A program made the translations under genes and the position numbers. Positions 23,101 to 34,323 of a stretch of DNA of 64,000 bases are shown one piece after another (position 1 is the first letter of the stretch; every line of letters begins with the position of its first letter). Source of the DNA: Sisyra terminalis (taxonomy: Eukaryota > Arthropoda > Insecta > Neuroptera > Sisyridae); assembly GCA_958496175.1 (NCBI GenBank), contig OY292277.1:41551050-41615049 (forward strand). Direction: 5' to 3'. The notes under the pieces are model-generated. The model saw only the letters and a list, made by a program, of their open reading frames with translations, ran no database searches and was not told the DNA's origin.

Positions 23101-24959
23101 TATATGAGATCATTGTAAACAAAATACTGTAAAATTCACTATATTACTGCTTGAGTTTTCATTAGTTGACCACATTTAATTAAGTATATGTCAAGCTTCA
23201 ATAATTTGATGTTGTAGATTTAATTCATCCCAATCGAAAATTTCTTTTAAAGAAAATGAAGAAAAAAAAACACTAACTAATGTAAACTTATGGCAAATTT
23301 TTTGGGTGCACACAATACGGAGCCATGTTTTTTAAGCCGCATCTAATGGTCAGTTTTCAAAAGCAACTAAACTATAAAAAAAATAGCGACAATAGCAACT
23401 AGCTTCCTTTTCATCGAGCTGAGACTCCGAGGCATTACTTATTACTTTTTACTACTCTTAAGGACATAAGTTACTTGTCCGGACATGAGTTATATATGAG
23501 TTACTCCTTACAAAAGTGACCACTTTTGAAGTTCATTCCTTATGATTTTTCTGTAATTTTAAGTTTAACTGCTCTTTTAATACATATTCATGCATTAATT
23601 TTTTTGACCCAATCGAAGGGAGAATATTTTTTTTTTATTTATTTCCTGGTATAAAAATTCTAAAGAGGTGCATTTGCACCTGTGCTTAGAACCAGTTCAT
23701 TGAAATATTACACATTTTCGAGTGTGACATTTTCGAGACGACATATGACCAAAAATATTTAAATCTATTAGTGAAAATATAGACAACACGTGTTGGCTTA
23801 TAAAAAATAGACATTACGGCTTTTATAGCACTAAACGATTCAGTATCAAAACGTAGTTTTTAAATATACCACGATGAATTTCAATAAATAACAATTATTT
23901 TTAATCATACCGAAATTTGTTCTTCCTCAACAAATAAAGTGCAATGTGTTTTTAAACATATTTCTGAGCAGAAATTTTACGAACAATTCTTTATTTTATC
24001 AATGACTTCCGTTGTAAGGGTTTGCGGTATAATAATATCCACCCTTGCATTTCTGTGGATGATATTTGAGTTCTCTCCGTCGCATATGTCAGAGAAAATT
24101 GCATAGTCCATTAGTTTTGTCTATAACTTTATTTATTGAGTTGTCTTCATATTTTCAGTCTTCCATAAATGTCGCATTCGAGAAAATGAAAATACAAAAA
24201 AATTATAACACAACATTTTGCCATGTACAACGATATGTTTGTTTCGCTGTCTTAACCATTTTTCATCGCTATTTTTCATCTGGCATGTAGAAGATATTTT
24301 AATCAAAATAGAAACGTTTTCAAGTTTCCATATTATGTAGCATTCTTTGGGAAAGGTCAAGTTAATATGACATATATAAACCAGGATATATTTTATAGAA
24401 TTAAATACATTAAGCTTTTTAATTTCAGTTTGATAAACTGAACTCTGATTTCGATTTATAAATTTATATTTTAAGTGAAATCCATTCAAACTGTCTATAA
24501 TTTATAAATAATCGTTCTTTAAACTTCATATTTTGATAAAGATTACCATAAAAGAATTTAAAAAGGAGGAATCTCTGTATTAGTAGTAATTGTAATATTC
24601 ACATTATTAAATATCTTCATCTACTGATAAGTAGAAAATTTGAATCACATTTGCTTTAGCAGTTTGTTTTCTTTTATATTTAATCTGTAAGATGGCTTAA
24701 CTGATATGGGTTGTTTATTTCCTCTTTTCTTTAGCTTTTATTGGGAAGTATAAAACAAAAACATTAAAGTGCCAGAAAAAAAGACGAAAAGTTATAAACC
24801 AAATTAAATTAAATACGTTAATGAACTTCAAGTAAATGTAATGTTAATTCGTTATAAATTGCGGATCAATATAAGGTAATTAAAAAAATGTCCTACATAA
24901 TTTTCAGGCTTTAAAAGCTGTATTTAAAAAATATGTTTTTGGGATAGTTTTTGAAGATG
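20106..24959. other. Non-coding AT-rich DNA, nothing recognised
   Basis: Almost 5 kb without a supportable feature. The longest frame is a 118-codon - strand ORF (24133-24489) with no known motif and unremarkable Lys/Ile/Asn-rich composition. A GC-richer patch near 22190-22270 is short and non-coding in all frames that I checked by eye. Frames at 21036-21236 and 21605-21799 look like chance. Confidence 0.5.
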
Positions 24960-26290
24960 TGTTAGTTAGAGTCGGGGTTTTTGCAATGTCATATAACCAA
25001 ACATAAGGCATAAAATTTTCCACTCAGTGGAAGTATACCCAAAAACCTGGTAAACCACCAAATGATCTTGGTTCTTACGGACCCATTGGCCTCCTACCGA
25101 TTATATCAAAAATCTTTAGAAAACTGATTTTGAAACGAATTAAAAAGTCTCTACTTCTTGAAAACCTAATCCCAAACTACAAATTCGGATTTAGGGAGTT
25201 TCATTCTGCCATTCAACAATGCTACCGAATGGTAACATTGGTGAACCTTATCAAAGAGAGCATCGAAAGTAAGCAGATATGCGCAGAAGTATTTATAGAT
25301 ATTCAACAATTATTTGATAAAATATGGCACAAAGGCTACTTATATAAAATATAAAAAAACTTTATTCCGACCAAATCTTTCTCTTATTAAAATTATACCT
25401 CAAAGTTCCTCGAATTCTTCCATACATAATTTGAATCCAGCATATCAACAATACTTCCTACTAAATTTGAAGTTCCTTAAGGAAGTATTTTAAGACCATT
25501 CTTGTATCTCTTGTTTACAGCAGATCTATCAGTAACAGAAGATACAATAATTGCTACTTTTGCAGATGATACTTCAATTTTTGTCAAAGATAAAAACCTA
25601 AACGAAGTGGCCTATAAACTTCGGTCCTATAACAACACTTAGACATAAATGGCTCCAAGACTTGGAAATGAACGTCAATCCTCAAAGATGACAAAAACTA
25701 GCACCCGAAATTTTAATTAATAATATCACTTTTCTACAAAAGGATAACGAAAAATATTTAGGTTCCACATTAAACAAAGACTTACATGGAAACTCCACAT
25801 AGTATTCAAAATAGAAATACAACAAAAGATGCCAAAACTAAAAAAAAAATATGATGGCTTCTACGAAGACAATCTGGTCTTTCAATAGATATCAAAGTAA
25901 AGTTATACAAAACAATAAAAACGTTAATTTGAATATATGAGTAGGAACATTGGGGATATGGTTAAGTATCAAATACCATTATCATTCAAAGACCACAATC
26001 GAAATTATTCCGACTTATAACTAAGGCTCCTTGGAATATTAGCGACCAAACATTGCATGAAGACCTAAATGTAACTTTTATGTAAGACGTAATCAAGAAG
26101 CAAATCGTAAAACGTAAGGAATGATTCAATGAGCACGAAAATAAATTAAGTGAGGAACTATTAAAACAACAATTAATGCAAAAAATATTAAAAAGAACAT
26201 TACCTGCGGATCTAAAGGAATGATCCCCAGAAAAGGGTGAGTGAGGAATACTATGATACAAGTCAGGATGGTGGCTGATACTGACCGATA
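24960..26290 (+). pseudogene. Jockey-clade LINE relic (reverse transcriptase)
   Basis: In changing frames on the + strand it reads, in order: KPGKPPNDLGSYGPIGLLPI and ISKIFRKLILKRI (RT fingers, about 25040-25140); QICAEVFIDIQQLFDKIWHK (motif A, about 25280-25332, open in the 74-codon frame 25130-25354); GSILRPFLYLLFTADL (about 25484-25530); FADDTSIF (motif C, about 25560-25584, both Asp kept); and then thumb and tail words up to LHEDLNVTF near 26055. This order and wording are those of jockey-clade ORF2. The frame is broken many times and no endonuclease domain or ORF1 is present, so it is a 5'-truncated dead copy. Confidence 0.82.
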
Positions 26291-28542
26291 CTCTCAATTA
26301 ATTTTTTTATTCTTTAATTATTTCATTGTTAGATGATTATTATTTTCTTTTTGGTATCATTTGTATTTATAATTTTTGAGTCGGATATTAAATATATCTT
26401 CAACAAAATTTATTACAACTCTTTGATCTAAAACTTAATCTAAAGAAACTAAAGTAATTATTCCTCCCAACACCTTTGCGTAGAATTTAATGTGGAATTA
26501 AATTGATAAATATTAATAATAATAAGATAAATTTTTTCATTGTTTTATATACGATGCTGACTGTAAAATTAAGAATAAATATTAAAAAAATATTAAAGAA
26601 ATGTTACAAATATTAAAATTAAATCAATTTTCATGATGATAAAGTGCTCTAATAACTTTCTTGTGAGAATAGATTTTACAGTTCATGTTTTAGTTTCAGC
26701 TCAGCCGTTTTTGTTCCATCTTGAAAACTGTTTGTTCTACAGCTTTCACGATAAGAACCCAAGTTGCAAAAACATAATTTCTAATCATTTATGTTTTTAA
26801 TGCTTTTTGAGCAAATTTTTTCCCGATATCCGACGACAAATGTTTACAACTCATGTTCTACAAATTGCAGTCTTGAAAATATTTCATAAAATCCATTTAT
26901 AGTGAAATTTCAAGTTTTTAAGTGGAAAAATATTAACTTAAGAAGAAATTACTAGCAGAATAAATCCACATCTTGGAAAAGTTTCCACTTACAATTGTTA
27001 TGAGACGTTTGTTGTAAAAACGTTTAATAAAACATTTGATTTCATTTTTATTTCAAAATAAAAAAAATTGCAGTTTTATTGAAAAATTACATTTGCCGGA
27101 GTAAAAATTTAATGATTGGTATATTATACTTATTGAAGTTAATAGAATTTTCGTTGGTCAGATGAAAAGAAGTTGAAATAAAAAGGTAAGGCATGCTACA
27201 AAAATTTGTTAAACGGATAATTTTCCGGGCAAGTTAACACTGATTGTAAATTTGTTACAGCTTTCTATTTCCCTTTCTGTACAAACATGCAATGATATCG
27301 AGGAAAACACAAACACAAATTCTCATGCTTGCAAGCTTGATTACGTTTTAAAAACGGAAACATCTCGTTTGCCGATATTGTCCATTGCAAGTTCGTCTGT
27401 CTTCGAGCTTTGTGAAAGCACAAAAGCTCTCTATATGACGTCGTTTTATATAAATAAATTGTAAACTAAACACACATTTACATTAAATTTATTTCGACTC
27501 AATTCCTATATTTAAGTTCATTTATGTGTTGAAACCAACCCAGTATCAGATTCACTATGCCGGAAGACATCAAAGTATACTTTGGCACAAATTCCATACA
27601 ACTGTGTAAATAAATCATAGAATCTACTCATTTTATTTGACAAATTATTGTTCAAACTCAATTTGTTTCCGCTTTTCTTAATTTCTACCAAAAACGCTAA
27701 GCACTAAATACATTTCACCTTGAAAACCCAATAAAAAAAGCAGTAATTTAAAATCCATTATTGGACTCGTTTGATTCTCTGATACAATTCTCCAATCGAA
27801 TGATTTATTTGATAGATGCAAAACACGATAATGCTGTTTCGTAAAAAAATAAAAGATAAAACACATTCGCTAAATGCATTCAACTAAATGGAGACTTTTA
27901 CAATGTTGAAAGAGATTCAAATGATGAATTCAATAATAAATTACAAAGCATTTTAATCAAATTAGTTTGAAGATTAAAGGAATAAGTTAATGAAAATGTT
28001 TCAAATGATTTTTTTTTAAAAAATCAAAGAATTCGTTATAATTTTTCCATCGATTTTTACACTGAATTTTTATTTTTAAATTTAAAAAATATTTTTAGTT
28101 GGGGACTTGAAATTAATAATTTCAATGACATTTTAGGGCTTAATTTAATACAAGTAACTTCCTAGCTACTATTAAATTGTTCGTCTTTGTTTTTTGATAG
28201 ATTTTGTTATATTTTTTAAATAATATTGTCAATTTGTTCAATTATAGATCTTGTGTTTATTTCATTCAAATTTCAATAATTTTCATGGTGATTTTTCCAG
28301 CGATTTCTTGCAAAACCAATGATTTTATTAAAATAATGATTTTACCAGGATTCAAATACTATGCCATAAGTTTTATCAATTTTGCACCTGCTAAAAATAT
28401 ATCTCTTGATAAAACTTCTGAGTGGTTTTATACTCAACATATTTTTTTTTATTTTTACTTAACCAATTTTAAATAATACACCATAAAATGAATTATTACA
28501 AAATGTATCAGTTGTGCATACTAACAGTACTATATTAGTCAT
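26291..28542. other. Non-coding AT-rich DNA, nothing recognised
   Basis: Short ORFs at 27252-27464, 27678-27866 (-) and 28204-28476 have no motif. The last is very Phe/Ile-rich, as expected of chance reading of T-rich DNA. Confidence 0.5.
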
Positions 28543-28640
28543 AGGGTGGTTGAGTGGTTAAGGTGATCGCTGCAACACTGGTAGGTGATGAATTCGATTC
28601 CTGTATCGAGAAAATTTTCAATATTTCTAAATCATTTCTA
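28543..28640 (+). repeat. tRNA-derived SINE, copy 2 (tail diverged)
   Basis: A tRNA-like head on the + strand: A-box region GGTGGTTGAGTGGTTAAGG and B box GAATTCGATTCC, with a CTGGTAGGTGATG spacer shared with the other copies. The start of the tail (GAGAAAATTTTCAATATTTCT) is also shared; beyond that it diverges, and the ACGGTAAATA end is not found. Imperfect boxes and the family context argue against a functional tRNA gene. Confidence 0.7.
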
Positions 28641-28750
28641 AACAATTAGTTAATTTTCTATTACGATAAAATTTCAGATACTTCGTGATAACAGTTTAAT
28701 ACAAATTCTCAGAGGACCTGGATCAAAATAAGCAGTTAAAACTTGATTTT

Positions 28751-28800
28751 TATTCGCGACGTTTCGGCCCTTTATTAAGCCTTCTTAAGGCGTTCATAAA
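28751..28800 (-). ncRNA. Hammerhead-like motif, element C left arm (damaged)
   Basis: On the - strand the first core reads CTTAAGA where CTGATGA is needed (28783-28789). Stem II (GGC...GCC), GAA, stem III ACGT and the GTC cleavage site are kept. The lost G and A of the core predict inactivity. Confidence 0.5.
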
Positions 28801-29095
28801 CAATCGCTTTTACTTTTTCAACAATAATCCTTGTCATGATTCATGTTATAGATACGGTACAGTTAATAAAAGTAACAATAAAAGCTTCCAGGATACATAA
28901 AAAATCAATAAAAACCGCTTACCACTCAGGATTGCTAAACGCTTAGGCTTACAGAATATCTTTTTTAACTAATTTTTATTTATTTTTTATTGAATTGTAT
29001 CTATCATAGTTGCTTTTATTATTACTTTTATTAACTGTATCGTATCTATAAATTGAATCATGACAAGGATTATTGTTGACAAAGTTAAAGCGATT

Positions 29096-29149
29096 GTTTA
29101 TGAACGCCTGAGGAAGACTTAATAAAAAAGTCGAAACGTCGCAAATAAA
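29096..29149 (+). ncRNA. Hammerhead ribozyme motif, element C right arm
   Basis: CTGAGGA (29108-29114; the seventh core position is G, which hammerheads tolerate), one extra A, stem II GACTT/AAGTC (29116-29132), GAA (29133-29135), self-complementary stem III ACGT (29136-29139), C17 at 29140. Stem I pairs GC/GC, then an internal loop, then TTTAT/ATAAA. The predicted cut is between 29140 and 29141. Confidence 0.68.
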
Positions 29150-29204
29150 AATCAAGTTTTAACTGCTTATTTCGATACAAGTCCTCTGAAATTTGTATTA
29201 AACT

Positions 29205-32200
29205 ATTAATTTTCTATGATTCAATTATACCGTAGTAGATTCTTAGGATATTGTGTTTTCGTAAATTTTATAATGAATTTTTTTCAAAATTTTTGATTTC
29301 CAAAGTTCTTACTATGTTCAGAAGTAAAACAGGAAAGATGCGAGAAAAAATTATAAAAAGAATTAAAGTTTAAGACCTTATGAAACGAAATTTGAGCTAT
29401 CTTAATCTAAATGACCTTCCAGAAGGAAGCAATCCTAGAAGGAAGTGTTTAACCATTTTGAAGACTTATTCGGTAGTAAAACCGAAAGAAAACAAATATT
29501 AATGAGCTTTTGAAAATACAAAAAAGAAACCTTTAATTATATTTTACTTATAAACTAACTTCAGAACCAAATTTTAATTTTTCTGTATTAGAGATAGTTA
29601 ATGAACTTTGTTATCATAAAACAGAGTTGGGAAAATCTTAAAATGCATCAATCTATATTCTTAAACCTATCAAGAGATTGCCAAAATGAGTAACGTATTG
29701 TACATGTTTGTTTAACTGAATATTTATTTTCGTATGAAGGAATAATCAACGAAAAATCACGTTGGCTTTATAAAACTAAAAAGATAAATCAAATCAAATT
29801 ATATCAGAGAATTCGCTTAAATTTATGATTCGTGTAATTCAACCTTAAACGCAATATAAAATTTCTGCATAAAACTCCACGTCAATATTAATCTTTATTT
29901 AATTGTCGATTTATTTGTTTCACCTAGCATCAATTGCGCGATAATGACAGTAAAATCCAGCCCATTATGTTCAAATTATGATGGATTAAAAAACATGGAA
30001 ACATATTGGAACTGATTGGTTCAATTACAATGATGTCCAAATCTCAAAACGGCAACAAAATTGCATTGGGAAAAAAATAGACAATTTATTGCATGCATTT
30101 CAAATGAGTTATGTTTCAGTTAGTCTTTTTGCTGCCGATTTTATTACAACGGAAGTTTTATTAAAGAATTTTTCATGAAATCGTAAACGGAAAAGTATCA
30201 TTTCGTTATAATGTAATGTATTCGCGACACAGAAGGTTAAATAGGATGAAAGAACGAAAAAAAGAAGATTTAATATCATTGTCACGATGCAAGGGAGCGT
30301 TCTGAATTATTGTCAAGTTAACATTAATAGCATGTGACGGGTTTTTTTTTCTCTCGAAATAAATTTCCATAAAGGTTGTCATCATTGCAATGATTAAATT
30401 CATTAATTTGGTGACGTTTTTGTTGTTTAACATATCCATATAAATAAATAAAAAGTTATATTTCATTTGTGAAACAAAAACATGAATAATTTCGTGGATA
30501 TAAATGTTTTATTTGTGATTTATGAGCACTTTTTTCCAAAGCTAATTTAAAAATTCAATGCAATATTGATTGAGTTTAAAAATTCTACAAATCATGGTAA
30601 TTATTTTGTTGTGAATGGGGAGGAAGTTAAACTGTTTTATCTCTGTGTAGCTGCATGTAATTAATGCAATTTATACATGGAATATTATTAATGTCTGAGA
30701 CTGCACCAACACAATTATTCACGACCGAAAAGCTACAGTACCACAATTTAGTCATAGGTATATATATATATTTAAGTTGCACAACCGCCATTTCCATTCC
30801 AACCATCTCAATTTCCCTCCGACAGTATGTTCTGTTTAAAGTGGTGTCAAGATTTGCCGCCGTACCTCAGCGTTCAGCGAACCTCAACAGAGTTAAGTAC
30901 CAATATCCCCTAAGGGGTTGTGTCGCTCACCTTTACCATCTTATTTCATTTCGCGTGATTCAATGATCGAAACTTACATACAACCATCATATCATAAAAA
31001 ATTGATCAAACTTGAATTTTTATGTGAAAATATTCGATGCATTCATTTATCATTCACGGAAAAAAAAAACATTTTACAGCAGTTAATTCGTGAAAAATGC
31101 GTTTGGAAATATCACAAAAATGAAAACAATTACATACACAAAAGTCTGATTTACAGCGTTCAACTAATGTTCGATTGGAATTAAATAACGTGAAAATTGG
31201 TAAATTATGACAACATTCGATCGTGTTGTCTGCTCAATTAAATTGAAAAATAAATTATTACTCGTTCGTTTTACGCAATGGATATCGAGTTTTCCAAATA
31301 CGATTTAATTAAAACAATTTTTCTTTGATTGGATTATAATTTCCTAAATTAATTCTGTTTATACATTAGCGAGAATTAATACATTTATAAAATTAATCGT
31401 TTGTAAAATTAACATTTGTTATGCAATGCTGTAAAAAATTTTGCATTTCCATTTGTTGAACTTAGTTTTATAGCCATTGAGAACTAACGACTTAAAAACC
31501 ATGGCTACGTTTTATGTGCAATCAAAGAATGATCTTTCAGTTTACATTAAGCTTGTGTTATTATTTTTACTTATTTTTATTTAATTTATAATAAATTTTC
31601 GACTCAATCAAATTAAATTCAGGTCAGAAAAATGTTATTATCACAGAAAAAAATCTAGAAACTGGACATTTACTTAATTAAATGTGGTAAAAAATGAAAA
31701 TACAAGCAGTGATGTCGAGAATTTTACAGCGCTTTGTTTATAATTTTCTCTTCTAAAAGAACCTGACAAAATACGAGGCTCAGTTTCGAAAGTATGAACA
31801 AGTTCTTGTTTTCCTTTCGTACAAATTTTAAATGTAAAATCAAATTGCCATCAGACTTCAGTATAGACAAAAAAACAATATTTCTACATTATTATGTGAT
31901 TAACCATAACCATTCATAGTACAGTAAACTCTACTTTTTTTAAACAAGAAGTTAATATAAAAACTTCCATTTCAGTTAAAAAATGTGTATTTGATTCAAA
32001 ATTTGATTAATTTGATGAATATTTGATTAAAGTTAACTAGTTGATAAAGTTGTTTATAAAAAAGCACACATAAAAAAGTATTTTTTTTGGCCACCAGACG
32101 TTGTAACCAAAGTGGTTAATTCTGAATAAAATCATTAACAATCGTAATTATAATTAGGGAATCTTTTAATGAGGGCCGTTTATTAAAAAAATGGATTCCT

Positions 32201-34078
32201 ATTTTACTTAAAAAACAAAGAAATTACGAGGAAAAGTTGAAAGGAAAAATTAATTACAAATTTAAATAATCCACAAAATGCTACAGCAAAAACAAACAGT
32301 ATAAAGTAGTGGAAAGATAGGAAAAACATTTTTTTTTAATGAATGGTAATGGAAACAAACCATGAGATTATGTTACAACAGACAAAATAAACTGTATGTT
32401 GATTGTCGTTGGATAAACTATAAAGATAATATGTCAGTAATTACAAATCAATTACATCTATCGTAATCACTACACTACGTAAAGGGAGCAAAAAATCGTC
32501 AAAAATTATAAGAATGAGGCTTTTAAAAGTTAATCTGCTTATCACATGAACTTGTTGATGTAACTAAGATCTGTTAAATAGGTAAAAAAATTCTCTCCGT
32601 TTTTTTAAAATTTGAAATTGTTCTCTGCCTACAGGATAATTTTTTTAAACGACAAATGAAAACTTCCAACACCAATCTTAAAAACAAAATCATAATGTTA
32701 GATTTCAATAAATCGAGGTTTGATTAGCCTTAATTAGGGATATTCTTGTTAACCAAGAACCAAATGTAACTGTTATCTTTCTAAAACGTATAAAGAACTA
32801 AAATCAATCAAAGCAAACCGAAATATAATATCCTGCAACCTTGTTTTATCAATAGAAAATTGTTCATAGTTCTTATATACAAAAAAAAATTATGGATATT
32901 TTCTACTCACTGAAAAATATTACGAGCAAATTCAAATAAATAAATTTCACATTAACTATTTTGATATTAAACTCTTCTGAGGGAATCTCAGCCCTTCTAT
33001 GTGATAATTTTTGACTAAAATCGATGAATGTTTAAGGATAACGATCGAAATTAATAGTAATAATGATATAGTACTTATTATTTTTCGTATTTTATAAAAT
33101 GAATCCTACACCCTCGCTAGCTTTTATTCGTCTGGAAATTGTAATTTTTATTGAGTTAAGGTTAGTTTGAAAAATATTCCTCAGGAGAAGAAAAATAGTT
33201 TTCCCAAAATATATTCAAATATAGAAACACTTCCATATCTTCTTGATAAATAAGCATTTTTCTAAAATCACATTCGTTAAGATTTATGATTTTCTGCTTT
33301 AGATTCGGATTAAGCTTTGTCCTCCTAATTCAAGAATATATCCTATGAAAAACCACTGTCCTATCGCAAAAATTTTAATCTTAATAATAAAGAAATATAG
33401 TCAGTATCTACAATTTTAAATATAAATTCCTTTGAACCTGTTTTTCCAATTAATTTATTGTTTTTTTATTGTCGCCAAATATAGTTTTGGGAAGATTTTC
33501 AGTTCATAAAAATTATTTTGTGAATAAACTAAGATAAATGTAGATTTGTAATAACATTTCTAATATTTAAGTTTTATAAGGAAAGCTCATTCCATAAATG
33601 TGACGTGTTGGGCTTAATTTGATATAGATTTGGATACCCTTACGTATGGAAAGTTATTTATTCAAATAACTGCTAAAATAATAATCATACAAATCTTTTA
33701 AGAATTATAATCAATCCGAACAAATCTTAAGAACCCTCCCTCAATCCGGGTTGAAATTTATCTCTTTTCCACGATTCTTCATAGATGTTTTTTGCTCACA
33801 GGAAAATATGTTCACAAGTTCAATTCTTATTAGTGTTAAATTAAAAATAATTATTTAATTAATGATTAAGTCATTACATAAATTCAAGGAACAATGAAAG
33901 TCAAATCTTTTGAGATCAAAAATTTTATTTTTCATGCTTTTGTTGGCAAAATAATTAACGATAATTTATTTACAATTTAATGTATAGTTTTAACATTGAT
34001 AAGTATTTTATTTCCGAGTCACAATAAATTAATGGATCATAATATATGTCTTATGAAATTCAATTTTTTCTTTATTTC
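29205..34078. other. Non-coding DNA with one GC-richer patch
   Basis: Mostly AT-rich without features. Between about 30690 and 30960 the sequence is noticeably less AT-rich and carries two overlapping + strand frames (30664-30966, 30918-31184). Neither gives a recognisable protein, and I see no exon-like splice context. It could be a conserved non-coding element or an unidentified exon. Confidence 0.45.
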
Positions 34079-34323
34079 CACTACATATATGTAAGAAAGG
34101 ATTAAATATAAACACCTTAGAAGAATAAGAAATATACAAAGCACACAAACTAAATCTAAATAACATCCTTAACGACAAAGTATATAAAACAAACAACCTA
34201 TATGAAATTTGTTTACAATTAACAAAATAATTATTACCTGATGATGACAGTCAAAAACTGTTGAAACGCGTCGTAATAAACAAGAAATTGGTCTCATAAG
34301 ATATATATTATTATCCATTAATG
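34079..34323 (+). mobile_element. 5'-truncated PLE 3' end with hammerhead
   Basis: The first part (34079-34170) matches, in the opposite orientation, the end of the PLE reading frame at 41.2-41.3 kb. Shared words are ICKKG, NTLEE, EIYKAHK and the following Asn-rich tail. It is followed by AAAACAAACAACCTAT, GTTTACAATT and the hammerhead, ending in GATATATATTATTATCCATT. It therefore holds the last codons of a GIY-YIG-bearing PLE protein plus the complete 3' terminus. The missing 5' portion fits truncated reverse transcription. Confidence 0.78.
34231..34279 (+). ncRNA. Hammerhead ribozyme motif in PLE 3' terminus
   Basis: Identical over 49 nt to the motif in the right arm of palindrome D. Stem I is TTATTAC/GTAATAA; CTGATGA is at 34238-34244; stem II GACAG/CUGUU is at 34246-34262; GAA is at 34263-34265; ACGCGT is at 34266-34271; the predicted cut follows C34272. 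Its place right after PLE coding sequence ties the palindrome D ribozymes to this PLE family. Confidence 0.75.

Larger units (their letters stand above)
28693..29204. mobile_element. Inverted-repeat element C with hammerhead motifs (PLE-derived)
   Basis: Arms of about 205 bp (28693-28897 and 28998-29204) are reverse complements: AGTTTAATACAAATTC at the outer edges, then AAGCAGTTAAAACTTGATTTT, the hammerhead region, and AACAATCGCTTT / CATGACAAGGATTATTGTT near the centre. The 100-bp centre has no ORF. The right-arm hammerhead is intact; the left has core changes. No target duplication is apparent. The layout is the same as elements A and B, but the sequence differs apart from the ribozyme core. 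Confidence 0.75.

Noticed and set aside
24133..24489. 118-codon - strand ORF, the longest one not explained by a transposon
   Set aside because: No recognisable motif, Lys/Ile/Asn-rich composition as expected of AT-rich DNA, and an equally open + strand frame overlaps it; no splice or promoter support.
28543..28640. Functional tRNA gene of Ser/Leu type
   Set aside because: The head matches a dispersed family with a shared non-tRNA tail; the boxes are imperfect and I could not fold a complete acceptor stem, so SINE is the better reading.
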